This document shows positions 10,157-20,061 of a stretch of 64,000 nucleotides of DNA, piece by piece (positions within the stretch are counted from its first letter, which is position 1; each line of letters opens with the position of its first letter). The notes under the pieces are model-generated. The model made no database searches and was not told where the DNA came from. It was given only the letters and a program-made list of their open reading frames with translations. Source of the stretch: Parabacteroides distasonis (lineage in GTDB: Bacteria > Bacteroidota > Bacteroidia > Bacteroidales > Tannerellaceae); the NCBI GenBank assembly GCA_015060925.1, contig SUXM01000001.1, forward strand, positions 62,001-126,000, read 5' to 3'. The translations under genes were made by a program, and so were the position numbers.

Positions 10157-12415
10157 TTAACAATTTACGGATTCATTTAATTTAACAACATGTTGATGTT
10201 CTCCAACAATCCAAATAATATCTCCCTCTTCTATGAACGTAGAGGGAAGAGGATTCTTGATGGAGGTCTCTTCTCGTTCGATGCCGATAACCAAACAGTC
10301 AAACTTGTCCCGGATATTAGATTCCTGTATAGTTTTCCCGATAAGTTTAGAGTTCTTCATGACTGTGAACTGCTCAATATTTACGGGATGCATTTCGGGT
10401 AATTCTGTTTGAGCTTTTTTGTATCTTTCTTCTATGTAATGTTTGAAATGATTTAAATCTTCGTCTGTACCTACAACGATTAGTTTGTCAAAAGGATAAA
10501 GTCGCTCATCTCCTCCCGGTATATTGATTCTTTTTGAACCACGAATAATCGTGACTACATTTACATTACATTTCTTACGGAAGTTAAGCTCTTTGAGAGT
10601 TTTACCCATACTTGGTGAATTTTGTTTAACCTCAAAATCGGCTAAATGGAGATCTCGCTCTAATAGGTGGTTCGCGAATCGTTGGTTTATCGGTGATTTA
10701 CGTTCATTCTCAAGCTCTCTTGCTCTTAGATTACTGAAAAAACGACGCTCCATTAGTATGGACTGTTTTTTTAATTGTTTAGAGAAGATAACTAATGCGA
10801 TGACAGTTGAAGCGATAGCAAGAACGATACCCAATGCCATATGTAATAATTGGGCAACAGGTAGCATTACCAATCCTATACATAATATAATACGTAAGAT
10901 GATTAAAGATACCAATGGACCTCGATTGTATTTGTTGTCATTCCATAATTCTTGAAATTCAATAGAATGGTTTTTTTTCATCATGATTGCACGGAGCATC
11001 GGTGAAATCAAAAGGAGAATCAGAACCAAAGATAAGATAGAACCTCCTATTCCGCTTATGTTTTTTATGATAACAGGAGAGATGAATTGTAACCAAACAA
11101 ATATTAAAACAAGCGTGACAGCTGTATAAGTGCCTACAATCCGCAGTAATGATTTTAATAGTTTATGCCATGTACTTCTTTGGTGCAGGGTGTTAGATCC
11201 GGAAGAGTAACGATCTAAGAACTTAATCCAAGATTGAGGGATAACTCGCTCTATAATTTGATAGGTTGGCTCGGCCAAACGAATCATATAAGGGGTAAAA
11301 AAAGTTGTGATAACGGATACCGCAACGACTATTGGGTAAAGGAATTGGTCTGTTACTTTCAATGAAAGTCCCAAGCCTGCAATGATAAACGCAAACTCTC
11401 CGATTTGAGCCAAAGAAAATCCCGATTGTATGGCTATTTTGAGTGGTTTTCCAGATAGCAGAATGCCGAAACCCGCGAAGAAGATCTGGCCAACCATTAC
11501 TACGATTGTTAGAATGATAATGGGTAATTTGTATTGCCAAAGTAACATCGGATCGATAAGCATACCTACAGAAACAAAGAATATAGCTCCGAAAAGATCT
11601 TTTACAGGTTTGATTAGATGCTCGATATGTTCGGCTTCAATTGTTTCTGCTAAAATAGAACCCATAACGAATGCCCCTAATGCCGAAGAAAATCCAGCAT
11701 GGGTAGCAATCATTACCATGCCTAAACAAAGACCTAAACTGACAATCAAGAGTGTTTCCTCATTGAGGAACCGTTTGGCTTTTTTTAAGAAAGAGGGTAT
11801 TAAGAATATTCCGACAACAAAGCAGAAGAGGAGGAAAGCCCCTAATTTTATGACACTGTTTAGCATTTCGATTCCTTCCACATGCTTGCTTACCGCTAAA
11901 GTAGAAAGTAAGACCATCAGTAAAACGGCAAATAGGTCTTCCACGATAAGGACTCCAAAAACAATTCCCGTAAATTGCTGGTTCCGTAATCCCATGTCTT
12001 CAAAAGCTTTGAATATGATTGTAGTGGAGGACATGGATAACATCCCTCCCAAAAAAAGGCTGTTCATGTCTCCCCACCCTAAACTTAATCCGGTTGTGTA
12101 ACCTAAGGTCATCATTCCAATAACAATCGTGACAGCTCCGATGATAGCTGTTCCGCCAACTTTCATTAGCTTTTTGAAACTAAACTCAAGTCCTAAGGCG
12201 AATAAAAGGAATATGACACCAATATCAGCCCAAATACGGATGCTTTCAATATCTGTGACAGTCGGTATTTCTGAAATAGAGGGGCCGGCAAGGATTCCGG
12301 CTACGATATAACCCAGTACGACAGGTTGTTTTAACCGTTTAAATAGTAGTGTGACTAATCCTGCGGAAACAAGTATCACTGCAAGGTCGGATATGAGAGA
12401 AGGTATATGTGACAT
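10157..12415 (-). CDS. Monovalent cation:proton antiporter (CPA2/KefB-like) with C-terminal TrkA_C-like domains
   Basis: Multi-TM Na_H_Exchanger core (LGYIVAGILAGP, SALGAFVMGSILAET) and C-terminal regulatory domains. Confidence 0.88.
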   Translation of the reverse strand: MSHIPSLISDLAVILVSAGLVTLLFKRLKQPVVLGYIVAGILAGPSISEIPTVTDIESIRIWADIGVIFLLFALGLEFSFKKLMKVGGTAIIGAVTIVIGMMTLGYTTGLSLGWGDMNSLFLGGMLSMSSTTIIFKAFEDMGLRNQQFTGIVFGVLIVEDLFAVLLMVLLSTLAVSKHVEGIEMLNSVIKLGAFLLFCFVVGIFLIPSFLKKAKRFLNEETLLIVSLGLCLGMVMIATHAGFSSALGAFVMGSILAETIEAEHIEHLIKPVKDLFGAIFFVSVGMLIDPMLLWQYKLPIIILTIVVMVGQIFFAGFGILLSGKPLKIAIQSGFSLAQIGEFAFIIAGLGLSLKVTDQFLYPIVVAVSVITTFFTPYMIRLAEPTYQIIERVIPQSWIKFLDRYSSGSNTLHQRSTWHKLLKSLLRIVGTYTAVTLVLIFVWLQFISPVIIKNISGIGGSILSLVLILLLISPMLRAIMMKKNHSIEFQELWNDNKYNRGPLVSLIILRIILCIGLVMLPVAQLLHMALGIVLAIASTVIALVIFSKQLKKQSILMERRFFSNLRARELENERKSPINQRFANHLLERDLHLADFEVKQNSPSMGKTLKELNFRKKCNVNVVTIIRGSKRINIPGGDERLYPFDKLIVVGTDEDLNHFKHYIEERYKKAQTELPEMHPVNIEQFTVMKNSKLIGKTIQESNIRDKFDCLVIGIEREETSIKNPLPSTFIEEGDIIWIVGEHQHVVKLNESVNC

Positions 12416-12481
12416 GCTTTCTTCGTTTTTGTTGGTAAAGTTATGTATTTATTTTATTTTTGTCGGCCTAAAAATTCCAAA

Positions 12482-13120
12482 ATGAAGAAGAAGCATCCGA
12501 TTGTGTCGTTGATTGAACAGGGAGAACACCAACAACTTGACTTTAAGTTTGAGGTGAGTGATAGTAAAAAGATCGCGCGGACATTAAGTGCTTTTGCAAA
12601 TACAGACGGTGGACGCCTGTTGATTGGTGTGAAAGATAATGGAAATATTTCCGGAATTCGGAGTGAAGAGGAATATTATATGATCGAAGCTGCTTCAAAG
12701 ATGTACACTCGTCCTGAAGTTCCATTTGAAGCTACCCGTTGGGATATAAACGGGAAGGTCGTTTTGGAAGTTTATATTGCTCCCAGTTTCGATAAACCAC
12801 ATGTGGCACCAGATAAAGATGATAAATACAAGGCATATATCCGGGTCGCAGATGAGAATATCCTAGCTAATGAAGTGCTGGTTCTTGCATGGCAAAAGAA
12901 ACGTAAAGCCGAAGGAACACTTTTAAAAATAAGTAAACCGGTAGAGGCTTTATTTGATTACTTGGAAAAGCATCCTTATATCCAGATCCGTCAATTTTGT
13001 CATATAGGCCGTATCAATTATTATACGGCCCGTAACATCTTGAGTGATCTGTTGGCTATGGGAGCGTTGCGATATGTGGTTGTGGATAAGCACATTTTCT
13101 ATCAGCGTGTTTCCCTATGA
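12482..13120 (+). CDS. AlbA_2/Schlafen-type ATP-binding domain protein with C-terminal winged helix
   Basis: GEHQQLDFKFEVSDSKKIARTLSAFANTDGGRLLIGVKDNGNISGI. Start trimmed to the ATG at 12482. Confidence 0.8.
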   Translation: MKKKHPIVSLIEQGEHQQLDFKFEVSDSKKIARTLSAFANTDGGRLLIGVKDNGNISGIRSEEEYYMIEAASKMYTRPEVPFEATRWDINGKVVLEVYIAPSFDKPHVAPDKDDKYKAYIRVADENILANEVLVLAWQKKRKAEGTLLKISKPVEALFDYLEKHPYIQIRQFCHIGRINYYTARNILSDLLAMGALRYVVVDKHIFYQRVSL

Positions 13121-14500
13121 TATTTTGATGACATAGATCTGAGCATTTTCTGTACGGATAACTTTTACGGGATCTCCCTTTTCGATAAACCCGGATTCTG
13201 ATATGGCATCATAAATCTCTTTGCCAATAAGGATTTTGCCGGACGGACGTAGGATGGTTGTTGCAATCCCTTCTGTTCCAATCATTGATGAAAAATCAAG
13301 AACCGATTTGGCATTTTCTAAATCAGTATGTAATGCCATTTTTTGGAATATACCCCGATCTCCGATTTTGTTAGATAACCAAATAGTTAAGATGAAACCG
13401 GCTACTAATCCGATTAAAACAGTTAATGTCGCTTCTCCAAACTCTTTGTTGCCAACTCCTTCAAAATGAAAATCGGTATTGTTGAGCAGTCCGGTTATGA
13501 GACCTCCAACAACTAAAAGAATACCTCCTATTCCTGCTACGCCGAAACCAGGTATGACAAAAATCTCTATGGCGATCAATAACACACCAATGATAAATAT
13601 CAATATTTCCCAGTTGGCAGCCAGTCCGTCTAAATATAAAGGAGCAAAATAGAGAGTGGCGGCTATGAGAGCGACCAAAGAGGGGAACCCCATACCTGGA
13701 GTCTGCATCTCAAAATAGATACCTCCCACGATAAGTATGATGAGGAAAGATTGAAGAACAGGACTCATCAAGAATCCCTTTAGATTGTCAAACCAACTGG
13801 GTGTGTAACTTTTTAATTCATATTCCTTGTATCCCAAATGATGTGTGATAACCTCTTCCGGTGTTTCGGCGATTCCGTCGCAGTATCCCCATTTAAGAGC
13901 CTCCTCGGCTGTAAAGGTCAATACTTTCCCGGTATCAATCAGATTGGGTATAGCTACTCGCTCATCTACCATAGCTTCTGCTATAAGTGGATCCCGTTTC
14001 CATTTGAAAAGCGTATCTTTTTGTTGGATAATCGTGTCTTTACCATGTGCTTCCGCTGTTGAACGTATCATCGAACGCATATAGGATTGATATTTGTCGG
14101 GCATGGCATCCCCTGTTTGGTTGACAACGGTTGCAGCACCGATATTGGCTCCTTTCCTCATGAATATCTTTTTGCAAGCGATGGAGATGAGAGCACCGGC
14201 AGATGCGGCATTGTTATCTATAAATACATAAACAGGAATGGGGCTATATAGGATGGCTGTACGCATGGAGTCGGCTGCATCCACCAAACCTCCGTAAGTA
14301 TTCATGTGAATTAAAACAGCATCAGCCCCTAATGAATTGGCCTCCTTTAGCCCGTTGCTCAAATAGAGATGGGTCGTGTTGCTAATCTCTTTTTTTATAT
14401 CCACCTTGTAAATTAACGGATAGGCATTATGGGATTCAATAAAAGGGCTATATGTAAATATTAAAAATAAAACCCAAAAAATGGTTAAATTTCTCTTCAT
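13115..14500 (-). CDS. NfeD family membrane-bound ClpP-class serine protease
   Basis: HMNTYGGLVDAADSMRTAIL, DNNAASAGALISIACKKI, and C-terminal NfeD OB-fold. Confidence 0.9.
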   Translation of the reverse strand: MKRNLTIFWVLFLIFTYSPFIESHNAYPLIYKVDIKKEISNTTHLYLSNGLKEANSLGADAVLIHMNTYGGLVDAADSMRTAILYSPIPVYVFIDNNAASAGALISIACKKIFMRKGANIGAATVVNQTGDAMPDKYQSYMRSMIRSTAEAHGKDTIIQQKDTLFKWKRDPLIAEAMVDERVAIPNLIDTGKVLTFTAEEALKWGYCDGIAETPEEVITHHLGYKEYELKSYTPSWFDNLKGFLMSPVLQSFLIILIVGGIYFEMQTPGMGFPSLVALIAATLYFAPLYLDGLAANWEILIFIIGVLLIAIEIFVIPGFGVAGIGGILLVVGGLITGLLNNTDFHFEGVGNKEFGEATLTVLIGLVAGFILTIWLSNKIGDRGIFQKMALHTDLENAKSVLDFSSMIGTEGIATTILRPSGKILIGKEIYDAISESGFIEKGDPVKVIRTENAQIYVIKIS

Positions 14501-14691
14501 TTTAAAATGTGTTTATTTAGTTAAAATCTTTGTTTTTTTCTCTCTGTTTTTTTCTGCAAACAATGTTTATTAAACTCTTTATAAGAATTATAAAGTAATT
14601 AATAATCAGATAGTTTTTGATGGATTGTATTAAGTAAATGTTTTTATTATTAATAAACCTCAAACGATTATTCCTTTAATTTATTAATGCC

Positions 14692-14699
14692 TACATTTG
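14692..14699 (+). promoter_or_regulatory. -7 type motif TACATTTG upstream of sigma factor gene
   Basis: TAnnTTTG match about 64 nt upstream of the ORF. Confidence 0.5.
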
Positions 14700-14762
14700 T
14701 CATGTCTTTCAAGATGAAAGATAATACTTTTTAGTATTAATTCTAATTAAATTAAAAATCGT

Positions 14763-15266
14763 ATGAATGCCTTGCAATTTCGAAAAAAATTGTTGAGTAT
14801 GCAAGAAAATATGATGAATTTTGCGTTGATGCTGACTGCGAATCGTGATGATGCACAGGATTTATTGCAAGATACAACATTGAAAGTCTTGGATAATCAA
14901 GAAAAGTTTGTAGATAACATAAACTTTAAAGGGTGGGTACTGACCGTCATGCGTAATATTTTTATAAATAATTATCATAAGGTCGTTCGTGCTCAATCGG
15001 TATTGGATCAAGGTGTTGATTTGTATAATATAGATGTGATTAATGATTCCGGTTTTGACTCTCCGGATGGGGCTTTTCAACTGAAGGAAATAACAAAAGC
15101 GGTTAATAGTTTAAATGATGATTTGAAGATACCTTTCACAATGTTTCTAAGTGGTTATAAATATAATGAAATAGCAGAAAAGTTGGGTGTTCCTTTAGGT
15201 ACGGTAAAGAGCCGGATATTCTTTGCCCGACAAGAATTACAGAAGATTTTGAAGGATTTTCATTAA
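14763..15266 (+). CDS. RNA polymerase sigma-70 factor, ECF subfamily
   Basis: Region 2 (NRDDAQDLLQDTTLKVLDN) and region 4 (YNEIAEKLGVPLGTVKSRIFFARQEL). Confidence 0.92.
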   Translation: MNALQFRKKLLSMQENMMNFALMLTANRDDAQDLLQDTTLKVLDNQEKFVDNINFKGWVLTVMRNIFINNYHKVVRAQSVLDQGVDLYNIDVINDSGFDSPDGAFQLKEITKAVNSLNDDLKIPFTMFLSGYKYNEIAEKLGVPLGTVKSRIFFARQELQKILKDFH

Positions 15267-15301
15267 AGATAAAGTAGGGACACAATGAACTTTGTGAAAA
15301 T

Positions 15302-15336
15302 AAATGGGAGCATCAGTGAGAGGCTCCCATTTATTT
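15302..15336 (+). terminator. Intrinsic terminator after ECF sigma factor gene
   Basis: AAATGGGAGC (15302-15311) / GCTCCCATTT (15323-15332) then T-rich. Confidence 0.7.
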
Positions 15337-15371
15337 TATTACTTTTGGCGCAAAATTTTCAGTATATAACA

Positions 15372-16394
15372 ATGAGAAGTTTTGCAAGTGATAATAATTC
15401 AGGAGTACATCCTTTGGTAATGGATGCCATCATAAAGGCGAATGATAACCATGCAGTAGGATATGGTGACGATCCTTGGACTGCTGCTGCAACCGCTAAG
15501 ATTAAGGAAATATTTGGAGAAACAGCATCTCCTTTTTTTGTATTTAACGGTACGGGAGCGAATTCTGTAGCTTTACAGGCGGTAACTCGTTCATTCCATA
15601 GTATCTTGTGTGCGGAAACAGCCCATATCAATGTGGATGAGTGTGGTGCTCCGGCACGTATGACCGGATGTGCGTTGGTGGCTATCCCAACTCCGGATGG
15701 AAAGTTGACTCCGGAATTGATCAAACCACGATTACACAACTTCGGTGTTTGCCACCATTCCCAACCCAAAGCGGTCTATATTTCACAGGTTTCAGAATTG
15801 GGTACAATTTATACTATTGAAGAGGTAAAAGCAATCGCAGACCTCTTGCATGCGCATGACATGTATTTGCACATGGACGGAGCCCGCTTGGCCAATGCTT
15901 GTGCCTATTTGAATTGTTCGATGAAAGAATTGACGGTGGATGCCGGTGTTGATATTTTGAGTTTTGGAGGAACAAAGAATGGAATGATGATGGGAGAGGC
16001 TGTCATCTCTTTCCGGGAAGAAATTACAGGAAACCTGCAGTATTTCAGAAAACAGTCAGCCCAATTGGCTTCTAAACTTCGTTATCTGTCTTGCCAGTTT
16101 ATTCCTTATTTGGAAAACAATCTGTGGTTGGAAAATGCGCAGAGGGCGAATCGTATGGCATTCCGTTTGGCAGAAGCGATGAGGAAATATCCGCAGATTC
16201 AATTTACGCAGAAAGTGGAATCTAATCAGCTGTTTTTTACTATTCCTACGGAACCTTTGAAGAAATTGCAGGAGAAGTATTTCTTCTATATGTGGAATGA
16301 AGATACGAATGAGGCACGTTTTGTTACCTCTTGGGATACGACAGATGCTGATATTGACGATTTGATTCAAACGTTGGACGCTGTCTTTGCATAA
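15372..16394 (+). CDS. Low-specificity L-threonine aldolase family PLP enzyme
   Basis: MRSFASDNNSGVHPLVMDAI, HMDGARLANA, SFGGTKNGMM (PLP lysine). The 15285 start would run through the terminator, so ATG 15372 is preferred. Confidence 0.9.
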   Translation: MRSFASDNNSGVHPLVMDAIIKANDNHAVGYGDDPWTAAATAKIKEIFGETASPFFVFNGTGANSVALQAVTRSFHSILCAETAHINVDECGAPARMTGCALVAIPTPDGKLTPELIKPRLHNFGVCHHSQPKAVYISQVSELGTIYTIEEVKAIADLLHAHDMYLHMDGARLANACAYLNCSMKELTVDAGVDILSFGGTKNGMMMGEAVISFREEITGNLQYFRKQSAQLASKLRYLSCQFIPYLENNLWLENAQRANRMAFRLAEAMRKYPQIQFTQKVESNQLFFTIPTEPLKKLQEKYFFYMWNEDTNEARFVTSWDTTDADIDDLIQTLDAVFA

Positions 16395-16415
16395 AAAAGT
16401 ATAACCTCGCCTGGA

Positions 16416-16505
16416 TGTCTCATGGCGATGAGAAAAAAGTTCCATGCTGATGAGAAAAAAGTTTCATCGTCATGGAACTTTTTGTTTCTCAGCATGGAAT
16501 TTTTT
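16416..16505. repeat. Modular hairpin repeat, copy B, with alternative pairings
   Basis: AAAAAGTTCCATG (16434-16446) pairs exactly with CATGGAACTTTTT (16471-16483). The overlapping TTCCATGCTGA (16440-16450) can instead pair with TCAGCATGGAA (16489-16499). Confidence 0.75.
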
Positions 16506-16540
16506 ATTTTTGTGGAAAAATATCTTAAATCAAAAGCAGA

Positions 16541-18400
16541 ATGAGAAAAGTATTTGGTGTCGTAATGGCAATCATGTTGCTGTTGTCTTATGGAAAAGCC
16601 TATTCAAAAGAAAAAAGTGTGCGTGAAAGTAATACGCTTCGTCTGATGAGTTATAATATCCGAAACGGAAAAGGAATGGATTTAGTGACGAATCTTCAGC
16701 GGGTAGCCGATGTAATCGACAAGGCGTGTCCGGATGTAGTTGCAGTTCAGGAGATTGATAGCGTGACAAAACGGAGTGGAGGCAAAGATGTTTTGCGTGA
16801 TTTGGCAGCTTTGACCTTGATGCATCACGTGTATGCCCCTGCCATTGATTTTGGAGGCGGTAAATATGGTATTGGTGTCTTGAGCAAGGAAAAACCGTTG
16901 AGCTATCGTTATTACCCGCTCCCGGGGAAAGAGGAAGCTCGTACTTTGCTTGTTATTGAATTTGAAAAGTATATCTATGCTTGTACACACCTTTCACTGA
17001 CAGAAGATAGTCGCATGCAGTCTTTGGCCAAGATCAAAGAGGTTGCGGCTGCATCAAATAAACCATTCTTCTTGGCTGGAGACTTAAATGCTTTTCCGGA
17101 TTCTCCTTTTATTAAAGAGTTGGAAAAGGATTTTGTGGTTTTGACCAAGCCTTATGGGTTGACATTTCCGGCTGATAAGCCAGATCAGACATTAGATTAT
17201 ATAGCAGGCTATAGTCGTGATGCCGCTTCTTTTGCCCGCTATCACTCTTTTGTATGGGACGAACCACTTGCTTCAGACCATCGTCCTGTAGTGGCAGATG
17301 TAATATTGGCACATCCTGTTTCAGAATTGTTCCGTATAAAACCCTATTTGCAGAACCCGATGGACAATGGCATAACGGTGATGTGGCAGACCACTGTCCC
17401 TGCTTATGGTTGGGTGGAATATGGTACGGATAAGGAGCATTTGCAGAAAGTACGTGTGCTGGTTGATGGGCAAGCTCTTTGTAACGATATTCAACATAAG
17501 ATCCGTTTGGAAAATTTGGAACCGGGACAAACCTATTATTATCGTGTCTGTTCCCAAGAAATCATCCTATATAAGGCTTATGTAAAACAGTTCGGAGAAA
17601 TTGTCAAGTCTGATTTTTATTCTTTCACTATGCCTGATAAGAATGATACGGACTTTACGGCTATTATATTCAATGACTTGCATAAACAAACAGCCACATT
17701 AAAGTCCCTTTATGAACAGGTGAAAGATATTCCGATTGATTTTGCTGTCTTTAACGGGGATTGTATTGACGATCCGGCCGACCATAATCAGGCTACTAAT
17801 TTCTTGCGTGATATGAATGAGGTTGTTGGTGCAAGCCGGATTCCGGTGTTTTATATGAGAGGAAACCATGAGATTCGTCATGCCTATTCGATTGGCTTGC
17901 GTAATTTGTTGGATTATGTGGGGGATAAGACTTATGGCGCCTTTAGTTGGGGAGATACCCGTATCGTGATGTTGGATTGTGGAGAGGACAAGCCGGATTC
18001 GCATCCTGCTTATTATGGCTTGAATGATTTTTCTGATTTGCGCCAAGCACAAGTCGATTTCTTAAAAGAAGAATTATCTTCTAAAGCATTCAAAAAGGCA
18101 ACTAAACGTGTATTGATTCACCATATTCCGATATATGGGGTGGGGGATCTTTATAATCCTTGCTTGGAACTTTGGGGTTCGTTGTTGGGAAAAGCTCCGT
18201 TTGATGTCTGTTTGAATGCTCACATGCACGTTTTCGCTCACCATCCTAAAGGAACTGCCGGCAATAATTATCCGGTAGTGATTGGTGGCGGCCCATCAAT
18301 GGATAATGCTACTGTTATGGTATTGAGAAAAAAAGGTAAAGAGATGACTTTGCAGGTATTAAATCCTCAAGGCAAAGAATTGCTGAATTTGGAATTATGA
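16541..18400 (+). CDS. Fused endonuclease/exonuclease/phosphatase (EEP) plus calcineurin-like metallophosphoesterase
   Basis: EEP motifs VVAVQEIDS, FLAGDLNAFPDSP, SDHRPVVADV; MPE motifs FNGDCIDD, MRGNHEIRHA, LIHHIPIYG, LNAHMHVFAHH; linker resembles a purple acid phosphatase N-terminal domain. Confidence 0.88.
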   Translation: MRKVFGVVMAIMLLLSYGKAYSKEKSVRESNTLRLMSYNIRNGKGMDLVTNLQRVADVIDKACPDVVAVQEIDSVTKRSGGKDVLRDLAALTLMHHVYAPAIDFGGGKYGIGVLSKEKPLSYRYYPLPGKEEARTLLVIEFEKYIYACTHLSLTEDSRMQSLAKIKEVAAASNKPFFLAGDLNAFPDSPFIKELEKDFVVLTKPYGLTFPADKPDQTLDYIAGYSRDAASFARYHSFVWDEPLASDHRPVVADVILAHPVSELFRIKPYLQNPMDNGITVMWQTTVPAYGWVEYGTDKEHLQKVRVLVDGQALCNDIQHKIRLENLEPGQTYYYRVCSQEIILYKAYVKQFGEIVKSDFYSFTMPDKNDTDFTAIIFNDLHKQTATLKSLYEQVKDIPIDFAVFNGDCIDDPADHNQATNFLRDMNEVVGASRIPVFYMRGNHEIRHAYSIGLRNLLDYVGDKTYGAFSWGDTRIVMLDCGEDKPDSHPAYYGLNDFSDLRQAQVDFLKEELSSKAFKKATKRVLIHHIPIYGVGDLYNPCLELWGSLLGKAPFDVCLNAHMHVFAHHPKGTAGNNYPVVIGGGPSMDNATVMVLRKKGKEMTLQVLNPQGKELLNLEL

Positions 18401-18516
18401 ATCAAGAGGTTAAGGATAAACGGATAGGTCATGTGAATCATTTAGGAATTTTCTTTATAGAGAAGAGAGATATGGAATGAAATAATAATTTTTGAGGACA
18501 TTTAATTTTTAACGAT

Positions 18517-19818
18517 ATGGTAAGTATTAAAAGATTAAAAGCAAATATGATTGATGATAGAAATAATTTGCGTGTAAATGCAGGAGGATTATTGGGAAAA
18601 TTACTTTTAATTATTGCAGTTGCTCTTTGCGTAGCTCCAATAGCAATGTCACAGTCGGTTCAGACACCGATTAAGACAAAAACGTCTATTCTACTTTATC
18701 ATCTGCCTTTACAGCGCACCGAGATTATCTTGCCAAAGGTAAACGGTTATACCCTTTACAAAGGCGACTTCCACGTTCACACAATCTATTCGGATGGAGA
18801 TGTAACACCTCGTGAACGTATTCGTGAGGCTTGGTACGATGGTTTGGATGTTATCGCGATCACCGACCACCTTGAGATACGTACTTACGAGAAGTTTATG
18901 TTGAAGGCGCTTCAGCCATACAGCAAGGATGGCAAACCTTTCGTATATGCTCATGCTGGTATAGCTAACAAGAAGAACCAGGATGCTCCAATGTTATCAA
19001 ACCTTAATGCAGGTTACGAGGAGGCTCTCAATATGATTGATCGTGAGGGTTTCCCTATTACGGTTGTTCGTGGTACCGAGATTTGGCGTGAACCTTCCGT
19101 AACAGGCGAGTACAACGCTCTTTTCTTGAAGGATATCACTGCTATTTGCCATAAAGATCTCTTCGAATGTTTTCGTCGAGTGAAGGAACAGGGTGGTATC
19201 ATTATACACAACCACCCGGGATGGCTTCGTGAGACTATGGAAAAGAGCGAGGATCAGGTTCGCGCTTATGCTGAGGGTTGGGTTGACGGTGTTGAGGTTA
19301 TTAATGATGTGAATCTTTATCCGGAAATGATTGACCGTTGTGTTGATGAGAAACTTACAATCTTTGCGAATACCGATATCCATCGTACTTCGGCACTATA
19401 CTTTCCACGTGGCGCCCACTTCTTCCGTACTATGACTTTCATTATGGCAAAGGATCGTAGTGAGGAGGCTATTAAGGAGGCTCTCTTGGATCGTCGTACT
19501 ATCGGTTACTCATACAATAACCTTGTTGGTGAGGAGAAGTATCTTTTGGAGTTTCTCAACGAGGCTGTTGAGTGTCGTGTTGTTGATGTGAACGAAAAGG
19601 CTGATACTCGTATGTTCCAGCTTACGAATCACTGTTCGGTACCATTTATCCTCCGCCTTGATAACAATCTTTATCCACTTAATCCTTTCCAGTCTATTAA
19701 CATTAGCTTCGGTCGCAATAAAGAGACAGGTAAGTATGACGAGCCTACATTTGTTATTAACAATATGTGGACTGTTGGAGATAAGAATCCGAAGATGACT
19801 ATCAAGATTGACAAATAG
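18517..19818 (+). CDS. PHP-domain phosphodiesterase (Sb-PDE-like)
   Basis: KGDFHVHTIYSDGDVTPRERIREAWYDGLDVIAITDHLE; IIIHNHPGW; ANTDIHR. Confidence 0.8.
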   Translation: MVSIKRLKANMIDDRNNLRVNAGGLLGKLLLIIAVALCVAPIAMSQSVQTPIKTKTSILLYHLPLQRTEIILPKVNGYTLYKGDFHVHTIYSDGDVTPRERIREAWYDGLDVIAITDHLEIRTYEKFMLKALQPYSKDGKPFVYAHAGIANKKNQDAPMLSNLNAGYEEALNMIDREGFPITVVRGTEIWREPSVTGEYNALFLKDITAICHKDLFECFRRVKEQGGIIIHNHPGWLRETMEKSEDQVRAYAEGWVDGVEVINDVNLYPEMIDRCVDEKLTIFANTDIHRTSALYFPRGAHFFRTMTFIMAKDRSEEAIKEALLDRRTIGYSYNNLVGEEKYLLEFLNEAVECRVVDVNEKADTRMFQLTNHCSVPFILRLDNNLYPLNPFQSINISFGRNKETGKYDEPTFVINNMWTVGDKNPKMTIKIDK

Positions 19819-19863
19819 TCAAGAATATTAAAAGCATGATGATAGTGATTGAAGATAAAACAT

Positions 19864-19901
19864 AAAAAAAGAGAATGACTTTTTAGTCATTCTCTTTTTT
19901 T
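19864..19901. terminator. Bidirectional terminator between PHP gene and tRNA-fMet
   Basis: AAAAAAGAGAATGACT-TTTT-AGTCATTCTCTTTTTT. Confidence 0.8.
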
Positions 19902-19903
19902 AG

Positions 19904-19975
<72 letters not shown>

Positions 19976-20005
19976 ATGTAGTGTCAATCATTTGTGATTG
20001 CGATG

Positions 20006-20013
20006 CAAAGGTA
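20006..20013 (-). promoter_or_regulatory. -7 motif (TACCTTTG on minus strand) upstream of tRNA-fMet copy 1
   Basis: CAAAGGTA on plus strand; conserved at copy 2. Confidence 0.55.
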
Positions 20014-20061
20014 CATAATTATTTTTATAATCCAAATGAATTGATGGGAATAATATCTCTT

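Noticed and set aside
11430-12101. 223-aa plus-strand ORF
   Set aside because: Antisense to the well-supported antiporter gene; composition (K/P/T-rich, no recognisable domain) is typical of a shadow ORF.
18397-18480. 27-codon ORF MNQEVKDKRIGHVNHLGIFFIEKRDME overlapping the EEP gene stop
   Set aside because: Too short, no recognisable motif; only an ATGA overlap supports it.
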